Part shown: positions 31,076 to 38,502 of the stretch, in pieces
How positions within the stretch are numbered: position 1 is the first letter of the stretch
Layout: every line of letters begins with the position of its first letter
DNA from: an uncultured Bacteroidota bacterium
Lineage (GTDB): Bacteria; Bacteroidota; Bacteroidia; Bacteroidales; F082
Length of the DNA stretch: 38,502 nt
NCBI GenBank assembly: GCA_913055825.1
Contig: CAJXKB010000021.1
Location: 1-38,502, forward strand
Direction: 5' to 3'
The notes under the pieces: generated by a model
Databases searched by the model: none
The model's input: only the letters and a program-made list of their open reading frames with translations
What the model was told of the DNA's origin: nothing
Translations under genes and position numbers: made by a program

Positions 31076-31696
31076 CTATTTGTTTTTTGATTTTTTTAAT
31101 GCTTCAATAATATCTTTAACCGTTGAACGGTTGTGATAATCAGGATCGAACTGTCTCCATATAACGATTCCATTTTGGTCGATAATAAATGTTGCGGGAA
31201 TGGGAAGTCGTTGCGATCGATCGGAATGTCTGTTTTTAAGGTCGGCCCCTAAAATTACATTGTAAGTAAAAAGTTGTGGCCTGCTTGGCTTAAAAGTTAC
31301 ATCAAAAGCGTTTGCAATTTTATAATCTTCGTCGTAAAGCAGGGTAAACTTAGCTTTGGTTTTCTTTACCATTTTCTTTAGATAGTCTGGTTTTTCGGGA
31401 GATATGGCTATTACCCTGGCACCTTCGGCTTCAATCAAAAGGAGGCTATCTTGCAAGGTGCTCAAATGTTTGTTGCACACCGGACACCACGCTCCGCGGT
31501 AAAAGATAGCGACTACAGGCCCATCTTTCAATGCATCTTTAAGGTAAAAGGTTGTGCTGTCGGCATCAATTGCTTTAAACATGGGTGCCTGAATTCCCAC
31601 CGGCAATCCCTTGGCATCTTTTACACTTTTGTTGGTTTGACCTTTTGTTGTGCTCATCATAAAAATCAGGATTATTAAAATTAATATTCTGTTCAT
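31076..31696 (-). CDS. Exported peroxiredoxin-like (AhpC/TSA, redoxin) protein
   Basis: A 206-aa thioredoxin-fold protein. A hydrophobic N-terminus (MNRILILIILIFMMSTTKGQ) looks like a signal peptide. The redoxin core has FYRGAWCPVC with Cys71 and Cys74, VIAISPEKPDYLKKMVKKTK, YDEDYKIANAF and IPATFIIDQNGIVIW. The Cys-Pro-Val-Cys site could work as a peroxidatic pair or as a thiol reductase. It probably acts in the periplasm against peroxides or reactive sulfur. It is the first gene of the minus-strand block that continues into NDH-2 (155 bp) and the ean-like pair. No good promoter box is visible upstream. Confidence 0.82.
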   Translation of the reverse strand: MNRILILIILIFMMSTTKGQTNKSVKDAKGLPVGIQAPMFKAIDADSTTFYLKDALKDGPVVAIFYRGAWCPVCNKHLSTLQDSLLLIEAEGARVIAISPEKPDYLKKMVKKTKAKFTLLYDEDYKIANAFDVTFKPSRPQLFTYNVILGADLKNRHSDRSQRLPIPATFIIDQNGIVIWRQFDPDYHNRSTVKDIIEALKKSKNK

Positions 31697-31882
31697 TTCG
31701 ATTTTGTTTTTTGTATTGAATTAGAGCGATAAAAATCAAAAACCTTACAGAAAAGAGGATAAAATTATCATCACTGAACGCAAGAAAATCTTTTTAGCGA
31801 ACTAAACGGAAATCTTAACGAACCAAGCTAGCGGTAAATAATAAACCACAATACATACGAATGAAGAGGAGAAATCCTTCCT

Positions 31883-32079
31883 TTATTTTTTCATACCTGC
31901 CGCCACCGACGAGTAGAGCGAAACACAGAAAGTGATAAGAAAAGTCAAGATCATGAGCGACACATGAATCTTCGACGGATTCATCTGCGAAAGCAAATCT
32001 GATGATTAATCAAGTTTAAAATAATTCCGACAATCAGTGCCCTTTTAAAAGCAAGTACCCGGTTGGCTTTATTGCTCAT
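31883..32079 (-). pseudogene. Frameshifted small membrane protein resembling NrtS
   Basis: From the ATG at 32079 the minus strand gives MSNKANRVLAFKRALIVGII then LNLINHQ, and soon ends. In another frame, starting at an ATG a few bases later, it continues NPSKIHVSLMILTFLITFCV then SLYSSVAAGMKK to a TAA at 31883. Together these form a two-helix protein of about 65 residues very like the NrtS nitrate/nitrite transporter family (ALKVALIVG..LNLIN and ..CVSTYS). A single-base shift separates the halves: decay or a sequencing error. The rest of the 570-bp gap holds AT-rich sequence and repeat copy B. Confidence 0.45.
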
Positions 32080-32133
32080 TAAGCACATGATTTTATTCCG
32101 TTTATCTTTTTTCAAATGACACGATATAAACAA

Positions 32134-32226
32134 CTAATTCTTATTTTGATGCGCTGATGAAGGTGATTAACTTTATCAAAAACCCCTTCGGGATTTATTC
32201 CGGCACATCAAAATAATATTTAGCCA
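32134..32226. repeat. Miniature palindromic element, copy B (inverted relative to 13086-13164)
   Basis: The reverse complement aligns to copy A along its whole length, with 17 or so extra bases in the middle forming AAATCCC-GAA-GGGGTTTTT, itself hairpin-like. The ends form imperfect inverted repeats around TATTTTGATGYGC. Like copy A it sits just upstream of a promoter. Confidence 0.65.
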
Positions 32227-32260
32227 TTTTAACAAGTATGCGAAAAAAGTAGTAAAAACG

Positions 32261-32268
32261 TATATTTG
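32261..32268 (+). promoter_or_regulatory. Promoter -7 box TATATTTG for the HAD gene
   Basis: An exact TAnnTTTG match 19 bases before the preferred ATG at 32287. It overlaps the in-frame TTG at 32266, which argues against that earlier start. No exact -33 box is seen. Confidence 0.5.
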
Positions 32269-32286
32269 TCAATAAACCTTTTAATC

Positions 32287-32934
32287 ATGGCCATAGAAAA
32301 TATCATTTTTGATTTCGGAGGTGTAATTCTGGATATCGATCCGCAGCTTACTATCAACGAGTTAGTAAAACTTGGATATCACTCCAAAGAAAAATTAAAC
32401 AGTAAAGACTTTTACCTCAATGTTATCCGAAAATTTGAAAGGGGAATTTATACTCCTGAAATTTTCAGGGATAAATTACGCGATTATTTGCAATTGGAAT
32501 TGACCGACCAGCAAGTTGATGATGCCTGGAATGCCCTGCTATTTGACATTCCCCGCGAGCGCATTGAAGTCATTGAAAAAGTAAAAAAAAATTATCCTAT
32601 CTTTTTGCTGAGCAACTCCAACGAAATTCATTACGATTTGTACGTGCGCGATTTACAACTTCGGTTTGGCTATCGCGAATTTGATGAATTGTTTAATAAA
32701 TCCTATTTTTCTTTCGACTTACACATGTGCAAACCGGATCCGGATGTCTATTCTTTCGTAATCTATCAGGAACATTTAAATCCTGCTCACACCCTTTTTG
32801 TTGATGATCGTGAAGAAAATCTCGAAGGCGCACGCAAAGTCGGTTTAAGAACGTATCTTCTGGCAGAACCTGAACGTATCAGGGATATTTTTGATGAAAA
32901 TGGGCTTTTAAAACAAGGTTTGAAGTTTGGTTAG
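32287..32934 (+). CDS. HAD-family phosphatase (subfamily IA)
   Basis: A 215-aa HAD hydrolase. Motif I is IIFDFGGVILDID with the nucleophile and general-acid aspartates, motif II is LLSNSNE, motif III Lys is in CKPDPDVY, and motif IV is FVDDREENLEGA. Motif I is DFGGV instead of DxD at its first part but keeps the second Asp within LDID, as in YihX-like sugar-phosphate phosphatases. The helical cap lies at about 15-95. The ATG at 32287 (MAIENII) is chosen over an upstream TTG because the promoter box covers the latter. The substrate is a small phosphorylated metabolite, not identifiable here. Confidence 0.85.
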   Translation: MAIENIIFDFGGVILDIDPQLTINELVKLGYHSKEKLNSKDFYLNVIRKFERGIYTPEIFRDKLRDYLQLELTDQQVDDAWNALLFDIPRERIEVIEKVKKNYPIFLLSNSNEIHYDLYVRDLQLRFGYREFDELFNKSYFSFDLHMCKPDPDVYSFVIYQEHLNPAHTLFVDDREENLEGARKVGLRTYLLAEPERIRDIFDENGLLKQGLKFG

Positions 32935-32946
32935 AGTGCTGTTTTT

Positions 32947-33933
32947 TCAAGAACTTTCGTTATAAAAAGCTGCTACTTCGTTTAGTATCTGCTTTACTTC
33001 ATCAACTGATTCGGTTTGCATCAGGCGCATACGAAAAGGTTTAAAGTGTGGCATTCCTTTAAAGTATGCTGACCAATGCTTCCTGATTTCGAGAACCCCG
33101 CGGCGTTCGCCTTTCCATGCCACCGAGCGCTCAAGATGTATCTGGCTGATTCGTACGCGCTCAAAAATATCAGGAGTCGGATAAAGCGTTTCTGTATCCA
33201 GGTAATGCCTGATATCCCTGAAAATCCAAGGGTTTCCATAAGCAGCACGCCCAACCATTAGTCCATCAACACCATAATTATCTTTAAAATATTTGGCTGA
33301 AACCGGATCGTTGACATCTCCGTTTCCGAAAACAGGTATGTGCATGCGGGGATTGTTTTTCACCTCTCCAATTAGGGTCCAGTCAGCCGGCACACTCGAA
33401 CGAGTGGTACGTGTACGTCCGTGAATACTAATGGCCATGATGCCCACATCCTGTAAGCGTTCGGCTATTTCCACAATTTCTTTGTGTTCCTCGTCGTAAC
33501 CCAACCGTGTCTTCACCGTTACCGGTAGATTTACTGCCTCTACCACTGCTTTGGTCATGGCTACCATCTTTGGGATATCATTCATAATACCCGAACCGGC
33601 CCCTTTGGAAACTACCTTTTTAACCGGACAACCGTAATTAATGTCTATTAAATCAGGGTTTACCCGTTCCGCATAGAGGGCCGCCTGCACCATCGACTTG
33701 ATATCATGGCCAAAAATTTGAATTCCTACAGGACGCTCAGACTCTTCAAAATCCAGCTTTTTCACACTTTTACCGGCATCGCGAATCAACCCCTCCGAAG
33801 ATATAAATTCAGTGTACATCATGTCGGCACCAAACATTTTACAAACATAGCGGAATGGCGGATCAGTAACATCCTCCATGGGAGCTAGCAAAAGCGGGAA
33901 TTCACCCAGATTTATGTTTCCTATAGTTACCAC
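32947..33933 (-). CDS. dusB: tRNA-dihydrouridine synthase (DusB type)
   Basis: This 328-aa FMN enzyme reduces uridines in the D-loop of tRNA with NADPH. Seen: LLLAPMEDVTDPPFR (14-28), catalytic Cys102 in INYGCPVKKV, TVKTRLGYDEEH, ISIHGRTRT, and FGNGDVN and LMVGRAAYGNPWIF at the FMN phosphate site. The C-terminal helical domain (from about 245) holds HWSAYFKGMPH. The start is a GTG at 33933; no ATG exists in frame nearby, and the protein N-terminus (TIGNINLGEFPLLLAP) aligns with family starts. It converges on the HAD gene 12 bp away. Confidence 0.92.
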   Translation of the reverse strand: MVTIGNINLGEFPLLLAPMEDVTDPPFRYVCKMFGADMMYTEFISSEGLIRDAGKSVKKLDFEESERPVGIQIFGHDIKSMVQAALYAERVNPDLIDINYGCPVKKVVSKGAGSGIMNDIPKMVAMTKAVVEAVNLPVTVKTRLGYDEEHKEIVEIAERLQDVGIMAISIHGRTRTTRSSVPADWTLIGEVKNNPRMHIPVFGNGDVNDPVSAKYFKDNYGVDGLMVGRAAYGNPWIFRDIRHYLDTETLYPTPDIFERVRISQIHLERSVAWKGERRGVLEIRKHWSAYFKGMPHFKPFRMRLMQTESVDEVKQILNEVAAFYNESS

Positions 33934-34040
33934 AAAAGCATCTTTCTTTAGTTATAAATTGAATCCCTGAGCTGCCAGTTGTCCTTTTTGCTCTCTTATT
34001 TAATTCCATTGCCGGATTTAGTAAGCGCCTGCAAAAATAT

Positions 34041-34048
34041 TAAATTTG
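34041..34048 (+). promoter_or_regulatory. Promoter -7 box TAAATTTG for the CPBP protease gene
   Basis: An exact TAnnTTTG match followed by CGC, 17 bases before the first ATG. The nearest TTG upstream is 29 bp away, too far for a standard -33. Confidence 0.5.
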
Positions 34049-34064
34049 CGCATTCAACATTTGT

Positions 34065-35003
34065 ATGCTTATGAAACGTACTGCCTTACTTTCCCACACT
34101 TCGCCCGGTGTCAGATTTTTATGGTTTATACTGATGGTTATCCTGTCGTCGCTGACCTTTGGCCTGCTGGGCTTATTACTCGGAAAAATATGGCTGCATG
34201 TGGACACGGCTACGCTAAGCCAACTGTTTTCGCACCCGGAAGAGGGACAAGCGCGGCCATTTTTATATGTTTATCAATTTATTAACCAAATTGGTGTGTT
34301 TGTTTTGCCCCCACTATTTTTTGCCTGGATGGTGAATAAAAAAAGCAGGGATTATCTTCAACTTAACCATTGGCCTAAATTGTACAATATTGTATTGGGA
34401 ACGATCCTGGTTTATTCACTGTTACCCTTTATTAACTGGCTAACCGACCTGAATGCACAAGTCAGGTTACCTGAAACAATGGCTGGTGTGCAACAATGGA
34501 TGAAAGCCAAAGAGGTGCAGGCTGACACTATTACTCAGGTATTTTTAAGTGTGAAAACCATGGGTGGGCTTGGAATTAACCTGCTGATTATGGCACTGAT
34601 ACCAGCTATTGGGGAAGAGTTGTTTTTCAGGGGTGTTATTCAGCGCTTATTGGGCGAATGGACTAAAAATATCCATTGGGGAATTTTCCTTACCGCTATC
34701 ATTTTCAGCGCTATCCATATGCAGTTTTTTGGATTTCTGCCCCGCTTTGTTTTAGGCCTTATACTGGGTTATATTTTCGCCGTCAGCGGGAATCTGTGGC
34801 TTGCCATGCTTGTTCATTTTGTAAATAACGCCTCGTCTGTAATTATTTTCTATTTAAATTATAACGGTTTTATCGCTGTAAAAATGGAGAACTTCGGTTC
34901 TGTCCACAACTGGTTTGGTATTGCAGCAAGCTTCTTTGTCAGTTTGTGGTTGTTATTTCTCATTGCCAAAAAAGCAAACAGTAACTTTCCAAAAATGAGC
35001 TGA
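34065..35003 (+). CDS. CPBP-family intramembrane glutamic protease
   Basis: A 312-aa polytopic membrane protein with about eight helices. The Abi/CPBP (Rce1-like) motifs are present: EELFFRG with Glu184, Glu185 and Arg189, FSAIHMQFFGF with Phe214 and His218, and HFVNNAS with His251 and Asn255. These form the intramembrane active site of Rce1-type proteases. Bacterial substrates are mostly unknown, with bacteriocin self-immunity and processing of small peptides proposed in some members. No bacteriocin gene is near. ATGs at 34065 and 34071 are both possible starts. Confidence 0.87.
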   Translation: MLMKRTALLSHTSPGVRFLWFILMVILSSLTFGLLGLLLGKIWLHVDTATLSQLFSHPEEGQARPFLYVYQFINQIGVFVLPPLFFAWMVNKKSRDYLQLNHWPKLYNIVLGTILVYSLLPFINWLTDLNAQVRLPETMAGVQQWMKAKEVQADTITQVFLSVKTMGGLGINLLIMALIPAIGEELFFRGVIQRLLGEWTKNIHWGIFLTAIIFSAIHMQFFGFLPRFVLGLILGYIFAVSGNLWLAMLVHFVNNASSVIIFYLNYNGFIAVKMENFGSVHNWFGIAASFFVSLWLLFLIAKKANSNFPKMS

Positions 35004-35040
35004 AGAGTTATACCTGTTAAATTGACCGAATAATAATTAC

Positions 35041-35090
35041 CCGGAAAAAAGATATTTTTGATACGTGAAACCGGAAAAAAACTACTTTTG
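35041..35090 (+). promoter_or_regulatory. Tandemly duplicated promoter of the potassium-uptake operon
   Basis: CCGGAAAAAAGATATTTTTG (35041-35060) and CCGGAAAAAAACTACTTTTG (35071-35090) are 30-bp-spaced direct repeats, each ending in a TAnnTTTG box (TATTTTTG, TACTTTTG). The TTTG of the first copy (35057-35060) also lies 22 bp before the second box, so it can serve as its -33. The ATG is 22 bases downstream of the second box. Confidence 0.6.
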
Positions 35091-35112
35091 TCTCATCGAA
35101 AACATATAAATT

Positions 35113-35808
35113 ATGACTAACAATCAGTTTGTTGTAATTGGAATTGGACAGTTTGGCGAAGCCATAGCGCGTTCACTTTCCAAAAAAGGGGCCGAAGTAA
35201 TGGCCATCGACAAAAGTCAGGAAGTGGTTGATTATATAGCCAATGATGTGGCTTATGCCGTGGCATTGGATGCAACCGATAAAAAAGCCCTCATCTCTCA
35301 AAATATTCAGAAATTTGATGCCGTGGTTATCGCTATTGGTGAAGATTTTGAGGAATTGTTGTTATGTGCGGTTAATCTGATTGAACTCAATATCCCAAGA
35401 ATCATTGTCAGGGCAAAGGGAAAAGTCAACCGGAAAATACTTGAAAAACTGGGGCTGGAAGAAATTTTCTCTCCCGAATTTGAAGTAGGTGCTGTTGTGG
35501 CTGAGCGCCTTTTGCATCCCACTATGGTTAATTTTCTCGATTTACCCGATAATTACATTATCACCGAAATAAAAGCTCCCAAATCTATCGTCGGACAATC
35601 GCTGGGCTCTATTAAACTCAGGGAATCATATAATATCAACCTGGTCACCATCAAAAATGAGGTGGTGGAGCAACATGGCAGGGATATGGTTAAAAGACAG
35701 CATATTAAAGGGGTGCCACTTCGTGATACCGTGATCGAAGAAGACGATTCCATTGTGATTTTCGGCAGCAGTAAAGATATTGAGAAGTTTATCGACATTA
35801 ACAGTTAA
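35113..35808 (+). CDS. KtrA/TrkA-type RCK regulator of potassium uptake
   Basis: A 231-aa cytosolic protein with one RCK unit: a Rossmann NAD(H)/ATP-binding domain (FVVIGIGQFGEAIARSLSKKG, then the acidic AIDKSQEVVD at about 34-43) and a C-terminal TrkA_C domain (about 145-228, IVGQSLGSIKLRESYNINLV, ending DSIVIFGSSKDIEKFI). As a ring on the membrane face of its channel partner it gates K+ flow in response to nucleotide. The single-unit size matches KtrA rather than the doubled E. coli TrkA. It is followed after 6 bp by the membrane subunit. Confidence 0.9.
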   Translation: MTNNQFVVIGIGQFGEAIARSLSKKGAEVMAIDKSQEVVDYIANDVAYAVALDATDKKALISQNIQKFDAVVIAIGEDFEELLLCAVNLIELNIPRIIVRAKGKVNRKILEKLGLEEIFSPEFEVGAVVAERLLHPTMVNFLDLPDNYIITEIKAPKSIVGQSLGSIKLRESYNINLVTIKNEVVEQHGRDMVKRQHIKGVPLRDTVIEEDDSIVIFGSSKDIEKFIDINS

Positions 35809-35814
35809 AAAGGT

Positions 35815-37614
35815 ATGTCTTCACGATTATTTAAGATACGTGAAAAAATTAACCTGCGCATTTTCACGAGCAAAAAGTGGGTTATGGGCCTTTTTAGGGT
35901 TCTGAGCGTATTTGCTTTTCTTATTGTACTTGCTTATGCGGTATATTATTACGGCTTTCCACGTACTACCCGTTCCATGTGGCTGAACGTAACCGCCATG
36001 GAATATAGCCTTGCCTTTTTCTCACTTCGGTACCTTGTGTATCTTTTTTATGATTTTCATCCGTTAGATTTCCTCAAATCAAACTGGCGTGAGGGTAGCA
36101 TCCTGTTGTTTTTCCTTTTATACATTCTTATCCCTTCTGCTTTTAACTGGCTTTTTGTAGATTATTCAATAGGAGCCATGGTGAACGGAAAATCCATGGT
36201 CCTTTTGCAGATTTATTTTGTTTCGATTATCCTTCTCGAATTGATAAAATCGGGGCCTAAGATTGCCCGCTTAAATCTGAAACCTGCCAGCTTATTGATT
36301 TTATCTTTTATTATTTTGATTGCTTCCGGAACCGGTTTGCTGATGTTACCAGAAATGACAGTGTCCGGTCATTTTAATTTCCTGAATGCATTGTTCACCT
36401 CAACAAGTGCCAGTTGTGTTACGGGTCTTATTGTGGTTGACACTGCTACTTTTTTTACTTTTAAAGGCCAGTTGGTCATTATGTTGCTTATTCAACTGGG
36501 TGGGATAAACATTATTTCGTTTGCTACTTTTTTTATAACCTTTTCACACTCAACCGGCGGACTTAAATATCAGTCGATGTTGAAAGATGTGCTGAGCAGT
36601 GACCGTCTGTCCGACACTTCCATGATTTTACGCAGCATTATAAAATTCAGCCTGATTAGCGAAAGTATCGGAACACTTTTTCTTTATTTTTCATGGGGCA
36701 ATATTCATTTCGACAGTTGGAAAAACCAATTCTTTCATTCTATATTTCAGGCAGTCTCGGCATTTAATAATGCTGGATTTTCAACTTTCACCAACAACTT
36801 ATATGAACAGGGGGTACGGCAACTTTATTCCCTTCAGGTCGTAATTATCCTGCTCATCTTTTTTGGCGGTTTCGGCTTTATTGCTATCCAGGACGCCTTC
36901 AGCTTCAGCAGCATCAAAACACGGCTGAGACTGCATTGGAAACGATTGAACGTGAGCACTAAGATCACGCTTTATATGTCGCTGTTCCTGATTAGCTTAG
37001 GAGCTGTGGTTTTTTATTTATTGGAAAAAAATAGTGTATTGGCAGGTCAAAATTGGTATCAGGCTGCAATTACCTCTGTTTTTCAGTCGGTAACTACCCG
37101 TACAGCAGGTTTTAATACAGTGGATTTTACAAAACTTGGCACTCCTATTTTGGTGTTTTTCATGTTTCTGATGTTTGTGGGGGCAGGCCCGGGCTCAACT
37201 GGCGGCGGAATCAAAGTAACGACTTTCGCAGTGATTGTTAAATCGGCTATTGCCACAATAAAAGGGGAAAAAACTGTGGTATTTTTTAAACGGACTGTAC
37301 CTTTTAGTACCATCGACAGGGCCTATTCCATTGCGCTGTTTTCTATTTCCATGATTTTTTTATCGGCTTTTTTATTGACTATTACAGATCCTCATATACC
37401 TTTTATTAAGTTGATTTTTGAGGAGGTTTCGGCTTTTGGTACTGTCGGACTTTCCACCGGCATCACTTCTACCTTGACGGCCGGCGGAAAAATAATTATT
37501 ATCGCCTCCATGTTTGTAGGAAGGATCGGAACATTAACCCTGGCTATGGCCTTGAGTTCCCGGGCATTTTATACCAACTACCGTTATGCCGAAACCTCGG
37601 TGATGGTGGGGTAA
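35815..37614 (+). CDS. TrkH/KtrB-type potassium uptake membrane subunit
   Basis: A 599-aa polytopic transporter. An extra N-terminal block of about four helices (22-150) precedes the four-fold K+-channel-like repeat. Selectivity-filter glycines lie in SASCVTGLIV (Gly204), SAFNNAGFSTF (Gly321), SVTTRTAGFNTV (Gly432) and SAFGTVGLSTG (Gly545), and the gating-loop helix is GAGPGSTGGGIKVTT (456-470). It takes up K+ (possibly with Na+) under control of the RCK protein encoded just upstream. The extended N-terminus is common in Bacteroidota versions. Last gene of its two-gene operon; no clear terminator follows. Confidence 0.92.
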   Translation: MSSRLFKIREKINLRIFTSKKWVMGLFRVLSVFAFLIVLAYAVYYYGFPRTTRSMWLNVTAMEYSLAFFSLRYLVYLFYDFHPLDFLKSNWREGSILLFFLLYILIPSAFNWLFVDYSIGAMVNGKSMVLLQIYFVSIILLELIKSGPKIARLNLKPASLLILSFIILIASGTGLLMLPEMTVSGHFNFLNALFTSTSASCVTGLIVVDTATFFTFKGQLVIMLLIQLGGINIISFATFFITFSHSTGGLKYQSMLKDVLSSDRLSDTSMILRSIIKFSLISESIGTLFLYFSWGNIHFDSWKNQFFHSIFQAVSAFNNAGFSTFTNNLYEQGVRQLYSLQVVIILLIFFGGFGFIAIQDAFSFSSIKTRLRLHWKRLNVSTKITLYMSLFLISLGAVVFYLLEKNSVLAGQNWYQAAITSVFQSVTTRTAGFNTVDFTKLGTPILVFFMFLMFVGAGPGSTGGGIKVTTFAVIVKSAIATIKGEKTVVFFKRTVPFSTIDRAYSIALFSISMIFLSAFLLTITDPHIPFIKLIFEEVSAFGTVGLSTGITSTLTAGGKIIIIASMFVGRIGTLTLAMALSSRAFYTNYRYAETSVMVG

Positions 37615-37655
37615 AAATGACATATTCTACCCTACACTTCTTCAACTTTCCTTGA

Positions 37656-37673
37656 TTCCGAAAGCTTTCGGAA
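37656..37673. repeat. TTCCGAAAGCTTTCGGAA palindrome
   Basis: A perfect 18-bp palindrome in the convergent gap between the K+ operon and the last gene, followed by CCCGATAGTTC. Its style matches the GATAGCTATC palindromes at 2237 and 20489. It may fold as a bidirectional hairpin, but no T-run follows. Confidence 0.5.
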
Positions 37674-37771
37674 CCCGATAGTTCTGCAAAAATTCGCATT
37701 GTCTATCGCATAATAATATGAAGCTGTGAACAAAGCTCATGTCGAACTCGGGTTTTTATGCCTAACCCATG

Positions 37772-38260
37772 TCAATAAATACCTGCTTTGGGTTTGTTTG
37801 TCTCTTTTGGAAACCTGCGCCGCATAAAATGTTTGAAGAATTCCCGCTTCACAGAATCCATTTCCCGAATTTGCTTTTGAAAATCAAAGAGCTGATTTTG
37901 CCATTGCTTGAAAAAATGGTCGTTGTTGAAAAAATCAAGCATCATGCTGGAATCATTACTTTGAAAAAACGGATTGGAAAATTCACGTGAAAGCGCATCG
38001 GGAAAATGTTCATGAAAATAGGGCATAAAGCGTTGCATTAAACTGTCCACATCAATTTGCCCCTTTTTATTCCCCGAACTGTACGACCAGGAATAGGTGG
38101 AGTCGTACCGGATGATGTTCCCGTTTTCGTCATATACCTTGTTTACTTTTACCTGAATCTTGGGTTTGTTGACCTGCTTTTGTTGAGAATTCTGTTCAAT
38201 TTGCGCCTCGGTGGTAAATCCCGCCATAAGCAATACCCATAAAAAAATCATCTTTTTCAT
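37772..38260 (-). CDS. Secreted protein of unknown function
   Basis: A 162-aa protein with a clear signal peptide (MKKMIFLWVLLMAGFTTEAQ). The ATG at 38260 is preferred because the in-frame ATG at 38284 would put MLNNKFIA in front of the signal. The mature part has KIQVKVNKVYDENGNIIRYD, a phrase common in Bacteroidota secreted proteins, and then a strongly Phe/Gln/Arg-rich helical region (FMPYFHEHFPDALSREF, MLDFFNNDHFFKQWQNQLF, REFFKHFMRRRF). There is no catalytic motif. It may be an envelope chaperone-like or binding protein; I cannot name it. Confidence 0.7.
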   Translation of the reverse strand: MKKMIFLWVLLMAGFTTEAQIEQNSQQKQVNKPKIQVKVNKVYDENGNIIRYDSTYSWSYSSGNKKGQIDVDSLMQRFMPYFHEHFPDALSREFSNPFFQSNDSSMMLDFFNNDHFFKQWQNQLFDFQKQIREMDSVKREFFKHFMRRRFPKETNKPKAGIY

Positions 38261-38447
38261 AGCTATAAATTTATTGTTCAACATTCAGTTGTAAAATTAA
38301 CAATTCAAACGGAAAAATATTTTACAAAGTTTCATTTAATGTGCTGGTTTTAAGAATATTTAACATTAGTTATTGGCTGGCTGGTCATTTGTTACCGGCT
38401 ATTGTATAGGAATTCCCAACTCCCAACTAACTAATAAAAGAAGTTTA

Positions 38448-38480
38448 GAGTGCCTAAAGTGCGCTAAAGTGCCTAAAGTT
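38448..38480. repeat. Short tandem repeat of GTGCCTAAA / GTGCGCTAAA units
   Basis: Three tandem 9-10-base units close the window. The 188 bases before them (38261-38447) are AT-rich and show no gene. This is simple intergenic repeat of the same style as that at 3871. Confidence 0.5.
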
Positions 38481-38502
38481 GTTTTACATTATTCAATTTT
38501 AC

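Overview
The window reads as chromosomal DNA of a Bacteroidota (Bacteroidetes) bacterium, most likely an anaerobic or facultative member of the Bacteroidales/Marinilabiliales side. The evidence is seen directly. Many genes are preceded by the Bacteroidota -7 box TAnnTTTG, several with a TTG/TTTG -33 box at 19-22 bp. Shine-Dalgarno sequences are mostly lacking, S16 has the long Ala/Glu/Lys-rich tail usual in this phylum, and the proteins (DUF4369-type TlpA, Bacteroidota-type Tex, MetG with a C-terminal tRNA-binding domain) fit.

Layout. 1-4240: a GAD/cysteine-sulfinate-type PLP decarboxylase, a 175-bp MITE-like element with a target duplication, a broken reading frame, an FAH-family hydrolase, a DEDD exonuclease and a repeat-rich gap. 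4243-9090: an orphan succinyl-CoA ligase beta subunit (+), then minus-strand class IV aminotransferase, DUF2007 protein, EamA exporter and TlpA-like thiol oxidoreductase. 9327-12903: a plus operon of methylmalonyl-CoA decarboxylase-like protein, spermidine-synthase-like protein and Tex. 13086-13880: a small palindromic repeat and a HigBA-type toxin-antitoxin pair. 14022-16030: rpsP-rimM-trmN6-like cluster. 16031-16601: a repeat cluster. 16602-20227: a COG2509-type flavoprotein and metG. 20300-20943: a tRNA(CAT) whose 3' half has been duplicated in tandem with a small GIY-YIG nuclease gene. 21019-22281: a DEAD-box helicase.

22538-31696 is the most interesting block, all on the minus strand. 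Transcribed in order it carries a peroxiredoxin, a type II NADH dehydrogenase, a triple-rhodanese sulfurtransferase (EanB-like), an EgtD/EanA-type histidine trimethylase, an unrecognised 289-aa protein, a Rieske-glutamate-synthase fusion and a Rieske-thiamine-enzyme fusion. The adjacent methyltransferase and sulfurtransferase (7 bp apart) match the two-enzyme anaerobic ergothioneine pathway known from Chlorobium limicola. The catalytic cysteine, a key tyrosine and two other cysteines all align with the remembered EanB numbering at one constant offset. The two Rieske fusions downstream are an unexplained pair and the best candidate here for an undescribed system.

31883-38502: a frameshifted NrtS-like small membrane protein, a second copy of the palindromic repeat, a HAD phosphatase, DusB-type tRNA-dihydrouridine synthase, CPBP protease, a KtrA/TrkA-TrkH potassium uptake pair behind a tandemly duplicated promoter, and a secreted protein of unknown function. 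No rRNA, CRISPR array, prophage or full-length insertion sequence is visible.
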